64,000 nt of DNA from positions 62,001-126,000 of the forward strand of contig NZ_CABPSC010000012.1 in NCBI RefSeq assembly GCF_902459585.1, read 5' to 3'. Of this stretch, positions 55,612 through 63,953 are shown piece after piece; the stretch's first letter is position 1, and every line of letters begins with the position of its first letter. The translations under genes were made by a program, and so were the position numbers. The DNA is from Pandoraea nosoerga (GTDB taxonomy: Bacteria; Pseudomonadota; Gammaproteobacteria; Burkholderiales; Burkholderiaceae). The notes beneath the pieces were generated by a model, which ran no database searches, was not told the DNA's origin, and was given only the letters and a program-made list of their open reading frames with translations.

Positions 55612-56367
55612 TCAGATTTCCAGAATCCCGGCGGCCACGAAACCGCCGTCGACCGGCAGGATGTGGCCCGTCACGTAGGACGCATCGTCCGACGCGAGGA
55701 AGCTCACCGCGCCGGCGATCTCACGCGGCTGCCCGTAGCGGGCAAGCGGCGTCGTTTCCGTATAGTTGCGACGCGAGACGTCCGAGTGCAGCACCTGCGT
55801 GAGCGGCGTATCGATGGGGCCGGGCGCGATGCCGTTGGCGGTAATGCCGTATGGGGCGAGCTCGATGGCCATCTGCCGCGTCAAGCCGATGACGGCCGCC
55901 TTCGACGTGCCGTAGGCCGTGCGCCCGGCGCTGGCCAGAATGCCGGCCACCGAGGCCATGTTGATGATCCGTCCCCAACGCTGCTCGCGCATGAGCCGCG
56001 CGGCGTGCTGAGCGCACAGCAGCGTGCCGGTCACATTTACCGCCATGACCTGGTGCCAGTGATCGATCGGATATTCGAGGAAGGGGAACGTCTTGGCAAT
56101 GCCCGCGTTGTTGACGAGCACGTCGCAACACCCGTACTGCTGCGCAACCTTCGCGAACCCCTCGGCGATCGACGCCTCGTCGCCCACGTTCATCGCCAGG
56201 GCCAACGCCTTGCCGCCCGCTTGCCTGAGCGCGGCGACCGTCTCTTGCGCCGCGCTCTCGTTGAGATCGGCCACGACCACGGTCATGCCATCGCTGGCCA
56301 ACCGTTCGCAGATCGCCGCGCCGATGCCCATGCCACCACCCGTCACTACTGCAACTTTCTCCGTCAT
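55612..56367 (-). CDS. Short-chain dehydrogenase/reductase (classical, FabG-like)
   Basis: 251 residues from ATG with AGGAG. Complete classical SDR: VVTGGGMGIG (7-16), NNAG (86-89), Ser139, Tyr152-x-x-x-Lys156 in AYGTSKAAVIGL, and C-terminal YVTGHILPVDGGF. Asp35 in the ADL segment after strand 2 suggests NAD(H) preference. Downstream gene of dctP-dctQM-SDR, 100 nt after dctQM with a hairpin between. Probably oxidises a hydroxyl of the imported carboxylate or its CoA ester; substrate unknown. Confidence 0.92.
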   Translation of the reverse strand: MTEKVAVVTGGGMGIGAAICERLASDGMTVVVADLNESAAQETVAALRQAGGKALALAMNVGDEASIAEGFAKVAQQYGCCDVLVNNAGIAKTFPFLEYPIDHWHQVMAVNVTGTLLCAQHAARLMREQRWGRIINMASVAGILASAGRTAYGTSKAAVIGLTRQMAIELAPYGITANGIAPGPIDTPLTQVLHSDVSRRNYTETTPLARYGQPREIAGAVSFLASDDASYVTGHILPVDGGFVAAGILEI

Positions 56368-56401
56368 GCTATGGACTCCTAAATTTGTTGACATCTACAG
56401 C

Positions 56402-56436
56402 ACGGGCCCCGCCGCCAGCGATGCGGCGGAGCCCGT
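56402..56436. other. Intercistronic hairpin between dctQM and SDR genes
   Basis: Stem ACGGGC-C-CCGCCGC pairs with GCGGCGG-A-GCCCGT around a short loop (two stacked perfect segments). No U tract follows on the minus strand, so it is more likely a processing or stability element than a full terminator. Confidence 0.5.
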
Positions 56437-56467
56437 CGGTGAATCGAGAAACCGTTGGCGGTTTGTC

Positions 56468-58345
56468 CTACTTCAGAAAACCGATCGAGATCCAGGGAAT
56501 GAAGACCACCACGAGCAGTGCCACGAGCAGGGCGCCCATGTAGGTCCACATCCGGTTGAATACCTTGTCGGGCGAGGTCTTGCCGATCGCGCAGGCGGCG
56601 TAGAAGCCGACGCCGAGCGGCGGCGCGAAGAGGCCCATGCCCATCGAGAGAATCACGACCATCGCATAGTGCACGTCGTGAATGCCCAGCGAGCGCGCCA
56701 CGGGAAAGAGCAGCGGGCCGAACAGCACGATGGCCGGAATTCCTTCGAGCACGCTGCCCAGCACGATGAACACGACCACCGAGATGAGCAGGAAGCCAAC
56801 CTGTCCGCCCGGCACGCCGTGCATCAGGCCGACGAGCTTGGCCGAGAAACCCGACTGCGTGAGTGCCCAGGCCATGGCCGTCGCCATCCCGATGATGAGC
56901 AGAATGGCGCCCGAGAGCGCGGCCGTCTCGGTGAGCAGCGGGTACAGGCGCTTGAAGTCCAGGTGTTTCCGGAACGCGTGAACGATCAGGCCGATCACGA
57001 TCGTGTAGGCAATGCCCACCGTCGACACTTCAGTGGCGGTGGCGGCGCCCTCGATGACCGCCGTGCGGATCAGCACGGGCAGTGCGAGAGCGGGCAGCGC
57101 CACGACGAACGTCTTGGCGATCACGCTCCACGGCGCGCGACGCGCCGCGTTCGGCGCTTCCTTGCGCGAGCGGGCGAAGCAGACCACGACGATGGCCAGC
57201 GTGGCGATGACCGCCGGCAGCAGGCCGCCGACGAAAAGCGCCGTGATCGACACGCCGCACACGGCGCCGATGGTGATGAGCACGAGGCTCGGGGGAATCG
57301 TCTCCGTCATGGCGCCGGTCGACGAGAGCAGCGCCACGAGGTCTTCCGGCTTCGAGCCGCGTCGCTGCATCTCGGGAAAGAGCGCGGGCGCGACGGCCGC
57401 CATGTCGGCCGCCTTCGAGCCCGAGATGCCCGAGACCAGGAACATCGCGCCAAGCAGCACGTACTGCAGCCCGCCGCGCACGTGGCCGAGCAGCGACGCC
57501 ATGAATTCGATCAGGCTGCGCGCCAGGCCGCTCATCTCGATGAGGGCGCCGAGCAGCACGAACAGCGGCACCGACAGCAGAATCAGGCCCGACATGCCCT
57601 CGTCCATGCGGCTCACGACGATTTGCAGCGGGGCGTCCGTGACGAGCGCCAGATAAGCGAGCGTCGCGGTGCCGAAGGCGAACGCGATCGGAATGCCGCC
57701 GGCCACGCACCCGCCCACGATCAGCACGAAGAAGATCAGCAGGTTGTAGTTGCCCATGGCGATGAGCGCCGGACGGCCAAGCCACAGCGCAGCGCCGAGC
57801 GCGGCCACGAAGAGCACCCCCAGGCCGAACTGGCGCATCGTCGAGCAGCGCGCCATGCGCGAAATCGCAGCGATGAGCATGAGCGCCGCGCCCACCGGCA
57901 GGGCGGCGGCGCGCAGCCCGTCCGGGATTTCCAGCGCGGGCGTGGTAATGTCCATCTGCTCGATGGCATGCGTGTAGGCGGGCATGATGATCAGCGCGAC
58001 GAACACGCACACGGTGAGCGCGGCCATCGTCTGGAACCAGTCGCGCCACGCCACGGGGAGTTTGTTGACGATGGCGGACAGGCGCATGTGCTCACCGCGA
58101 TCCAGGGCGAGCACGGCGCCGAGCATCGACAGCCAGATGAACAGAATCTGGGCGAGCTCGTCGGACCAGGTGAGCGGATTGTCGAACCCGTAACGCGAGA
58201 CCACGCCCGCGAGCAGGATGAGAGTCTCCGCCACCACCAGCAGCACGGCAGCCGCCTCGGTGACTTTCATCACCGCGCGGTTGACGTGGCAGAAGAGGCG
58301 GGCGAGCGCGTGCGTCGGCTCGGCCGTCATCGTCAACGTTTCCAT
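56468..58345 (-). CDS. TRAP transporter fused permease (DctQ-DctM)
   Basis: 625 residues. An N-terminal DctQ-like four-helix part (about 25-180, EAAAVLLVVAETLILLAGVVSRYGFDNPLTWSDELAQILFIWLSMLGAVLALDRGEHMRL) is fused to a DctM large permease (about 195-620, GGIPIAFAFGTATLAYL, SGISGSKAADMAAVAPALFPEM, IPPSLVLITIGAVCGVSITALFVGGLLPA, FAPPLGVGFYAACAIG). Sodium-driven uptake of organic acids with the DctP protein. Fused forms are known. Its ATG directly abuts the dctP stop. Confidence 0.94.
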   Translation of the reverse strand: METLTMTAEPTHALARLFCHVNRAVMKVTEAAAVLLVVAETLILLAGVVSRYGFDNPLTWSDELAQILFIWLSMLGAVLALDRGEHMRLSAIVNKLPVAWRDWFQTMAALTVCVFVALIIMPAYTHAIEQMDITTPALEIPDGLRAAALPVGAALMLIAAISRMARCSTMRQFGLGVLFVAALGAALWLGRPALIAMGNYNLLIFFVLIVGGCVAGGIPIAFAFGTATLAYLALVTDAPLQIVVSRMDEGMSGLILLSVPLFVLLGALIEMSGLARSLIEFMASLLGHVRGGLQYVLLGAMFLVSGISGSKAADMAAVAPALFPEMQRRGSKPEDLVALLSSTGAMTETIPPSLVLITIGAVCGVSITALFVGGLLPAVIATLAIVVVCFARSRKEAPNAARRAPWSVIAKTFVVALPALALPVLIRTAVIEGAATATEVSTVGIAYTIVIGLIVHAFRKHLDFKRLYPLLTETAALSGAILLIIGMATAMAWALTQSGFSAKLVGLMHGVPGGQVGFLLISVVVFIVLGSVLEGIPAIVLFGPLLFPVARSLGIHDVHYAMVVILSMGMGLFAPPLGVGFYAACAIGKTSPDKVFNRMWTYMGALLVALLVVVFIPWISIGFLK

Positions 58346-59365
58346 TTACGCGAGCTTCCCGGTGTACTTTTCCAACATGGCCCATGCCTCGTCGCCGAAC
58401 TTCTTGTGCCATTCGGCATAGAAGCCGGCCGAGCGAAGCTTCTCGCGGAACTGCTCGTTGTTCGGTGCGTTGAACACGAGCCCCTTCTGCTTGAGTTCGG
58501 CCATCACGCCGTCGTTGAGCTTGCGCACGTCTTCGCGCTGAGCCACGGCGGCCGCGTTCACGTTGGCGGTCACGATCGCCTGCAGGTCCTTGGGCAGCTT
58601 GTCCCATTTCTGCTTGTTGGCGAGGAACCAGAAGCCGTCCCACATGTGATTCGTCATCGACACGTACTTCTGCACTTCGTAAAGCTTGGCCGTGGTGAGC
58701 AGCGCGAGCGGGTTTTCCTGCGCTTCGACGATGTGCGTCTGCAGGGCCGAATAGACTTCGGCGAAGTTGATCGACGTGGGCGAGGAGTCGAACGCGCGGA
58801 ACATCGAGGTCCACAGCGGGCTCGTCGGCACGCGGATCTTCAGGCCTTTGAGGTCGGCCGGTGAATTGATCGGACGGCTGCTCGTGGTGATCTGGCGGTA
58901 GCCGTTCTCCCAGATCTTGTCGAACGCGAACACCGACGTCTTGGCAATCTGGCCGCGCACGTGCGCGCCGAGGTCGCCGTCCATGGCCGCCCACACCTGG
59001 CTGTAGTCCTTGAACGCGAAGCCCACGCCGGAGATCTGCGCCGCCGGCACGAGCGTGCCGAGAATCAGCGGCGAGAGCGTGAAGTAGTCGATGGCGCCCG
59101 AGCGAATCTGGCTGAGCATGTCGCTATCGGAGCCGAGCTGATTGTTCGGGTAGATCTGGAAGTCGATACGGCCTTTGGACTGCTCCGCGATCTTCTGCGC
59201 CATTTCCTTGGCGCGGATGTTCATCGGATGGCTGATCGGCAGGTTGTTGGCGAACTTCAGGGTGAATTCGGCGGCGCGGGCCTGCGTCTGATACAACCCC
59301 GTGGCGGCGGCAGCCGAAGTGGCGGCCACGACTTTGATGAAGTGGCGACGATCCATAGTGCTCAT
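58346..59365 (-). CDS. TRAP transporter substrate-binding protein (DctP family)
   Basis: 339 residues. Tat-type signal (DRRHFIKVVAATSAAAATGLYQTQARA, cut about 31). Mature AEFTLKFANNLPISHPMNIRAKEMAQKIAEQSKGRIDFQIYPNNQLGSDSDMLSQIRSGAIDYF is typical. The carboxylate-binding Arg is expected in GLKIRVPTSPLWTSMFRAF (about 170). First gene of the leftward catabolic operon; Shine-Dalgarno GGAGA. A sigma-54 promoter lies about 130 bp upstream. The ligand is likely a monocarboxylate but cannot be named. Confidence 0.94.
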   Translation of the reverse strand: MSTMDRRHFIKVVAATSAAAATGLYQTQARAAEFTLKFANNLPISHPMNIRAKEMAQKIAEQSKGRIDFQIYPNNQLGSDSDMLSQIRSGAIDYFTLSPLILGTLVPAAQISGVGFAFKDYSQVWAAMDGDLGAHVRGQIAKTSVFAFDKIWENGYRQITTSSRPINSPADLKGLKIRVPTSPLWTSMFRAFDSSPTSINFAEVYSALQTHIVEAQENPLALLTTAKLYEVQKYVSMTNHMWDGFWFLANKQKWDKLPKDLQAIVTANVNAAAVAQREDVRKLNDGVMAELKQKGLVFNAPNNEQFREKLRSAGFYAEWHKKFGDEAWAMLEKYTGKLA

Positions 59366-59496
59366 ACTGCATGTCTCCTGTTATAGGTGTGGTGACTGCG
59401 TCTGAAGCGCGAAGCGATTGCGCGTGTTGCCTTGCAACGTTTCGGCCAACTCGGCATTCGCGCGCTGGGCGACTCGCAAGTGGCTTGGCTATCTTA

Positions 59497-59512
59497 CGCA
59501 AATCGAATGCCA
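59497..59512 (-). promoter_or_regulatory. Sigma-54 (-24/-12) promoter of the dctP-dctQM-SDR arm
   Basis: Minus strand TGGCATTCGATTTGCG has GG and GC separated by exactly ten bases and matches TGGCA and TTGC of the consensus. Start of transcription would be near 59486, giving a leader of about 120 nt before dctP. Spacing and neighbourhood support it strongly; no experimental evidence. Confidence 0.72.
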
Positions 59513-59683
59513 GATCGCAGGCTGGACGGGAAAACCCTTACGTTGTTAAGCATTAGTGAAATCCCGGGGCCGACGCCCCTCGGTCCGCGCCGACCGCGCG
59601 CCGCACGGGTATGTAGGGCGATGCGAGGCGAAAAGCGCTTCGTCCACCGAAACGGCCGGCGGCCCGCCGGCGGGGGCCGGCCA

Positions 59684-59763
59684 TGCGACACCTGTCGCAC
59701 TGGCGCGGCATGCTGCGACAGGTGTCGCCGCCCGGGCGCGACACCCGTGCGACAGGTGTCGCA
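59684..59763. promoter_or_regulatory. Three 16-bp palindromes, putative enhancer (UAS) sites between divergent sigma-54 promoters
   Basis: Copies at 59684-59699 (TGCGACACCTGTCGCA), 59714-59729 (TGCGACAGGTGTCGCC) and 59748-59763 (TGCGACAGGTGTCGCA), 30 and 34 bp apart, plus a half site CGCGACAC at 59737-59744. They lie about 170-250 bp upstream of the left -24 element and 205-285 bp upstream of the right one. That is the usual distance for an enhancer-binding protein. A repressor operator is the alternative. The rest of the 657-bp gap 59366-60022 holds a TGCCG-N5-CGGCA repeat (59781-59795). Confidence 0.8.
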
Positions 59764-59967
59764 CGCAGGTGTCTCGTTCCTGCCGTGTTGCGGCACAGCA
59801 AATTCCTCTCACCACGTGCGCATCCGAATTCACTTGATGGTGTAGGGAAACCGGCTTTACGCTTACGTCAATTGCACGCGCGCCACCCGCGCGCGAGGTC
59901 GCCGTGGCGGCGCAATTCGCAGTCGATGACCACTACCCGTGCGTCGTTGTCGTGCCGCACGCATGTC

Positions 59968-59983
59968 TGGCATCGAAATTGCT
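59968..59983 (+). promoter_or_regulatory. Sigma-54 (-24/-12) promoter of the thiolase-ligase-PPC arm
   Basis: TGGCATCGAAATTGCT has exact GG-N10-GC spacing and matches nearly all consensus positions (TGGCA, TTGC, final T). Transcription would start near 59994, 29 nt before the thiolase ATG at 60023. This also excludes longer upstream starts for that gene. Confidence 0.78.
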
Positions 59984-60022
59984 CACCGGAGTCTGGATGA
60001 CCCCACTTCCCGGAGACACTTC

Positions 60023-61189
60023 ATGGTTGCTGCATGCCTTACCGGCTGGGCCCACTCCCAGTTCGGCAAACTCGATAACGTCGACGCCGAGGTTCTGCTG
60101 GCCGATGTCGCACAGGCCGCCCTCGACGACGCGGGCCTCGCGCCCGAGCAGATCGATTCCGTTCACGTCGGCACTTTCAACGGCGGTTTCCTGTATCAGG
60201 ACTTCCCGTCGTCGCTCGTCTTCAATCGCATTCCCGGCCTGCGTTTCAAGCCCGCCACGCGCTATGAGAACGCGTGCGCCACGGGCTCGGCCGCAGTGCA
60301 TGGCGGCCTGCAGTCCATCGAAGCGGGCAAGGCCACGCATGTGCTCGTCATCGGCTTCGAGAAGATGACCGAACTGGCCACGCCACAGGTCGGCGAAGTC
60401 CTGCTCAAATGCTCCTACGCGCGCGAGGAGGCCGGCATTCCGGGCGGCTTCGCCGGCGTGTTCGGCACCATCGCGCAGGCGTACTTCGATCGCTACGGCG
60501 ATCAGTCCGACGCGCTCGCGCGCATCGCCGCGAAGAACCATCGCAACGGCTCGGTCAATCCGTATGCGCACATGCGCCGCGACTTCGGCTACGACTTCTG
60601 CCGCAACGTCTCCGACAAGAACCCATACGTGGCCGGCCCGCTCAAGCGCACCGACTGCTCGATGGTTTCCGACGGCGCCGCCGCGCTCGTGATCTCGAAG
60701 GCCGACGTGGCGCGCTCGATGCCCAAGGCCGTCGGCTTTCGCGCCGCGGTGCAGGTCAACGACTACCTGCCGCTCTCGCGCCGGGACCCTCTCGCGTTCG
60801 AAGGCGGCCAGCATGCCTGGCGTCAGGCGCTGGGCGTGGCGGGCGTGTCGCTAAAGGACCTCTCGCTCGTCGAGACGCACGACTGCTTCACCATCGCCGA
60901 ACTCATCGAGTACGAAGCCATGGGGCTTGCCAAGCCCGGACAGGGGGCGAACGTGATTGCCGAGGGCATTACCGAGAAAGACGGGCTCCTGCCGGTCAAC
61001 CCCTCGGGCGGCCTGAAGGCGAAGGGCCACCCGGTCGGGGCGACGGGCGTGTCCATGCACGTGATGGCCGCGATGCAGCTGACCGGCACGGCCGGCGAGA
61101 TGCAGATCCCGGGCGCACGGCTCGCTGGCGTGTTCAACATGGGCGGCGCCGCCGTGGCGAACTACGTGAGCATTCTCGAAGCGCGCTGA
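60023..61189 (+). CDS. Thiolase-family acyl-CoA acetyltransferase
   Basis: 388 residues from ATG with GGAGA 7 nt upstream. Nucleophile Cys85 in ENACATGSAAVHGGL, His in GLKAKGHPVGATG (about 335). The C-terminal block is FNMGGAAVANYVSILEA, in which the second thiolase Cys is absent, as in SCP-x/degradative thiolase-like members. Cleaves or forms 3-ketoacyl-CoA. First gene of the rightward operon, directly behind a sigma-54 promoter. Together with the CoA ligase it implies thiolytic shortening of the imported acid. Confidence 0.9.
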   Translation: MVAACLTGWAHSQFGKLDNVDAEVLLADVAQAALDDAGLAPEQIDSVHVGTFNGGFLYQDFPSSLVFNRIPGLRFKPATRYENACATGSAAVHGGLQSIEAGKATHVLVIGFEKMTELATPQVGEVLLKCSYAREEAGIPGGFAGVFGTIAQAYFDRYGDQSDALARIAAKNHRNGSVNPYAHMRRDFGYDFCRNVSDKNPYVAGPLKRTDCSMVSDGAAALVISKADVARSMPKAVGFRAAVQVNDYLPLSRRDPLAFEGGQHAWRQALGVAGVSLKDLSLVETHDCFTIAELIEYEAMGLAKPGQGANVIAEGITEKDGLLPVNPSGGLKAKGHPVGATGVSMHVMAAMQLTGTAGEMQIPGARLAGVFNMGGAAVANYVSILEAR

Positions 61190-61327
61190 TTCGCGACAAC
61201 GCGAGCCGGGCGTCCCGGCGGCGTTTCGAGAACGTCCTGCAAATGCCCGTGCGCGCGCCGCACGGCGGACGCACCGGGCGCAGGGCAGGCAGCAAGACTG
61301 AGCAATAAGAATTAGGAGACGAGCGAA

Positions 61328-62905
61328 ATGCTCAAGAAGGTGATGAATCTCGGCCGTCTGCTGGCCGACGTTGCAAGGCGGCATCCCGACGAGCCCGGTG
61401 TGATCATCGGCGAGAAGGTACACACCTGGGGCGAAATCGACGCACGCGTGAACGCGGTCGTCGACGCGCTGCGCGAGCTGGGCGTGGGCAAGGGCGACAA
61501 GCTGCTGGTGCACTCGCGCAACAACCTGCAGATCTTCGAGAGCGCGTGGATCGCATTCCGGCTGGGCGCGGTCTGGGTGCCGACGAACTTTCGCATCACG
61601 GCGCCCGAGGCGGCGTACCTCGGTCAGTCGAGCGGGGCGTGCGCCATGATCTACGACGCGGGCTTCGAGGGCCACGTGGACGCCGTGCGCGCCGCCTCGC
61701 CCGCGCTGCGCCATGTGATCGCGCTGGGCGCGCCGCGCGCCGGCGAGCTGCACTACGAGACGCTGGTAACCGAGCATCACGGCGCACCGGCCTACGAGGC
61801 GGAAGTCGAGTACGAAGACCCGTTGTGGTTCTTCTACACGTCGGGCACGACCGGGCACCCGAAGGCCGGCGTGCTCTCGCACGGGCAAATGGCCTTCGTC
61901 GTGACGAACCATCTGGCCGACCTGATGCCCGGCATCACCTATCGCAGCCGTTCGATGGTCGTGGCACCGCTCTCGCACGGCGCGGGCATTCACGCGATCG
62001 TCAACACCGCGCGCGGCGCGGCGAGCGTGCTGCTGCCCGGCGAGAAGATGGACCCGGAGCAGGTCTGGCAGGCGATCGAGCGCCACCGTGTGGACAACAT
62101 GTTTACGGTGCCGACCATCGTCAAGATGCTGGTCGAGGATCCTGCCGTGGATCGCCATGACCACAGTTCGCTGCGCTTCGTGATCTATGCCGGCGCGCCG
62201 ATGTATCGCGCCGATCAGAGGTACGCGCTCCAGAAGCTGGGCCGCGTGCTCGTGCAGTACTACGGCCTGGGCGAGGTAACGGGCAACATCACCGTGCTGC
62301 CGCCGTGGCTGCACAGCGAGGACGACGACGCGCCCGATGCGCGCGTAGGCACCTGCGGCATGCCGCGCACCGGCATGGAGGTGGCGATTCTGGACGAGTC
62401 GGGACAGCGTCAGCCGCCGTTCGCCTCCGGCGAGATCTGCGTGCGCGGGCCGGCGGTGTTCATGGGGTATCACAACAATCCGGAGGCAAACGCCAAGGCG
62501 TTCAAGGACGACTGGTTCCATACCGGCGATCTGGGACACGTGGACGAGCAGGGCTTTTTGTACATCACGGGCCGTGCGTCGGACATGTACATCTCGGGCG
62601 GCTCGAACGTCTATCCTCGCGAGATCGAGGAAGCGCTGCTCACGCACCCGGCGGTTTCCGAGTGCGCGGTGCTGGGCGTGCCCGACCCCAAGTGGGGCGA
62701 GAGCGGGCTCGCAGTGGTGGTACCCCGGGAAGGCATGGCCGCTCAGGCCGATGAACTGCTCGGGCATCTCGAAGCGCGTATTGCCCGCTACAAGTGGCCG
62801 CGTCGCTTCGTCTTCTGGAATGCCATGCCCAAGTCGGGCTACGGCAAGATCGTGAAAAAGCAAATCAAGACGATGCTCGAAGAGCAAGGAGACTATCGAC
62901 TATGA
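61328..62905 (+). CDS. AMP-dependent acyl-CoA synthetase/ligase
   Basis: 525 residues, ANL superfamily, Shine-Dalgarno AGGAG. P-loop FFYTSGTTGHPKAGVLSHGQ (about 173-192), VQYYGLGEVTGNITVLPP (A5-like, about 307), TGRASDMYISGGSNVYPREIEEALL (hinge and A8, about 415-440), and C-terminal catalytic Lys in PKSGYGKIVKKQIK (about 505). Adenylates a carboxylic acid and transfers it to CoA; the acid is probably the TRAP substrate. Its TGA overlaps the ATG of the next gene. Confidence 0.94.
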   Translation: MLKKVMNLGRLLADVARRHPDEPGVIIGEKVHTWGEIDARVNAVVDALRELGVGKGDKLLVHSRNNLQIFESAWIAFRLGAVWVPTNFRITAPEAAYLGQSSGACAMIYDAGFEGHVDAVRAASPALRHVIALGAPRAGELHYETLVTEHHGAPAYEAEVEYEDPLWFFYTSGTTGHPKAGVLSHGQMAFVVTNHLADLMPGITYRSRSMVVAPLSHGAGIHAIVNTARGAASVLLPGEKMDPEQVWQAIERHRVDNMFTVPTIVKMLVEDPAVDRHDHSSLRFVIYAGAPMYRADQRYALQKLGRVLVQYYGLGEVTGNITVLPPWLHSEDDDAPDARVGTCGMPRTGMEVAILDESGQRQPPFASGEICVRGPAVFMGYHNNPEANAKAFKDDWFHTGDLGHVDEQGFLYITGRASDMYISGGSNVYPREIEEALLTHPAVSECAVLGVPDPKWGESGLAVVVPREGMAAQADELLGHLEARIARYKWPRRFVFWNAMPKSGYGKIVKKQIKTMLEEQGDYRL

Positions 62906-63438
62906 AACCTGCGCTTTCACGGATCTATCGACATGCAGGCGCCCCCACGTTACCCCGTGTGGAAGACTGCGTGTTGAGCGGGCAGCACGAACTGCGCGTG
63001 ACGATCCGGTCTGGTGCGAATCTCGGCGAGTCGTTACGCGCGGCGTTATCCCGCTATGCGCATGGCGGCGGCGTCGGCCGTTTTTGCGCGGGCACCGCGC
63101 GAGGTCTGCGGTATCACATGATCGAGAACACCGCGGACAAGGAGCGCCCCTTCGGCTATGGGGCGCCGGTCGACGAAACCCGGGAAGTGGATCTGATCGG
63201 CGGCGCGATCACTGTAGGCCGGACGGCCGACGGTGCCACGTTGATGCATTGCCATGCAGGATTTTCCGATCCTGGCGGCGAACTGCATGGCGGGCACCTC
63301 ATCCTCGATCACACATGGGCCGGCGACGAGCCCGTGGTCATCCGCCTGTGCCTGTTCGAGCATGGCGGCTATGTGACCGCCGAGGACGAGGAGACACGCT
63401 TCCATCTGCTCCATCCCGTTGCCGGAGATCTGTCATGA
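62902..63438 (+). CDS. PPC/DUF296-domain protein 1 (complete His motif)
   Basis: 178 residues, ATG overlapping the ligase stop. A single PPC (plants and prokaryotes conserved) domain spans about 25-175. It carries LMHCHAGFSDPGGELHGGHLILDHTW, with His116, His118 and Gly130-Gly131-His132, the conserved histidine cluster of the family. The fold is a trimer in known structures and is fused to AT-hooks in plants, but no DNA-binding segment is present here. Location inside a CoA-catabolic operon suggests an enzymatic or metal-binding role. Overlaps the next gene by 4 nt. Confidence 0.82.
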   Translation: MKPALSRIYRHAGAPTLPRVEDCVLSGQHELRVTIRSGANLGESLRAALSRYAHGGGVGRFCAGTARGLRYHMIENTADKERPFGYGAPVDETREVDLIGGAITVGRTADGATLMHCHAGFSDPGGELHGGHLILDHTWAGDEPVVIRLCLFEHGGYVTAEDEETRFHLLHPVAGDLS

Positions 63439-63857
63439 GCGCAGCAGCCGACGTAGCCGACATTCCCGTCGCCATCGAGAATGGCACGCTGGGCCGACTG
63501 GTGGTGGCCCGTCTCAAGCCAAATCAGGACCTCACCGAGAGCATCGAGGCGTTGTGCACCGAGCACGGCATTGCGCGGGCCATCGTGCGTGGCGCGGTCG
63601 GCAGCCTGATCGACGCGCGGCTCACGTTTCGCGCAGGCGACGGCTGGCGCGAGCAGATCGTCACCGGCCCGGGCGTGGAGATCCTCAACGTGTTCGGCGA
63701 GGTCGACGCGCGGGCCGACGCCTCGCGCGAATTGCCGATGCTCCACGGCATGGTCGCCGATACCGACGGACGCATGTTCGCAGGGCGTTTCGTGCGCGGC
63801 GGCAATCTCGCGTTCATCACCATCGAGGTGACGCTGCAGGAATGGTTGCCGGCGTGA
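63435..63857 (+). CDS. PPC/DUF296-domain protein 2 (degenerate His motif)
   Basis: 140 residues, ATGA overlap with the previous gene. PPC-like pattern: LVVARLKPNQDLTESIEALCTEHGIARAIVRGAVGSLIDARLTF, then VEILNVFGEVD, then LPMLHGMVADTDGRMFAGRFVRGGNLAFITIEVTLQEW. Where protein 1 has His-x-His and Gly-Gly-His, this one keeps only one His, in MLHGMV, and Arg-rich residues elsewhere. It may be a partner subunit of protein 1. Last gene before a terminator. Confidence 0.8.
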   Translation: MSAAADVADIPVAIENGTLGRLVVARLKPNQDLTESIEALCTEHGIARAIVRGAVGSLIDARLTFRAGDGWREQIVTGPGVEILNVFGEVDARADASRELPMLHGMVADTDGRMFAGRFVRGGNLAFITIEVTLQEWLPA

Positions 63858-63893
63858 GGCAGACGCCGCCGGCCGAGGGCGCCGCGTGACGTG

Positions 63894-63926
63894 AAAAAAC
63901 GGGGAGACGCACGTCTCCCCGTTTTC
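63894..63926. terminator. Terminator at the end of the catabolic operon
   Basis: AAAAAA, stem CGGGGAGACG-CA-CGTCTCCCCG, then TTTT. Usable from both strands; a minus-strand gene seems to end just beyond it at 63954. Confidence 0.93.
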
Positions 63927-63953
63927 GTGTCGGCGCGGCGATGCGCTCGCCGT

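Noticed and set aside
56093-58864. A 923-codon plus-strand frame opposite the TRAP genes.
   Set aside because: Very His/Arg/Glu-rich and without domains. The TRAP permease and binding protein on the minus strand are unambiguous.
59939-60022. A longer start for the thiolase (28 extra residues).
   Set aside because: It would begin upstream of the sigma-54 promoter's predicted start site. The ATG at 60023 has a good GGAGA and matches the thiolase N-terminus.
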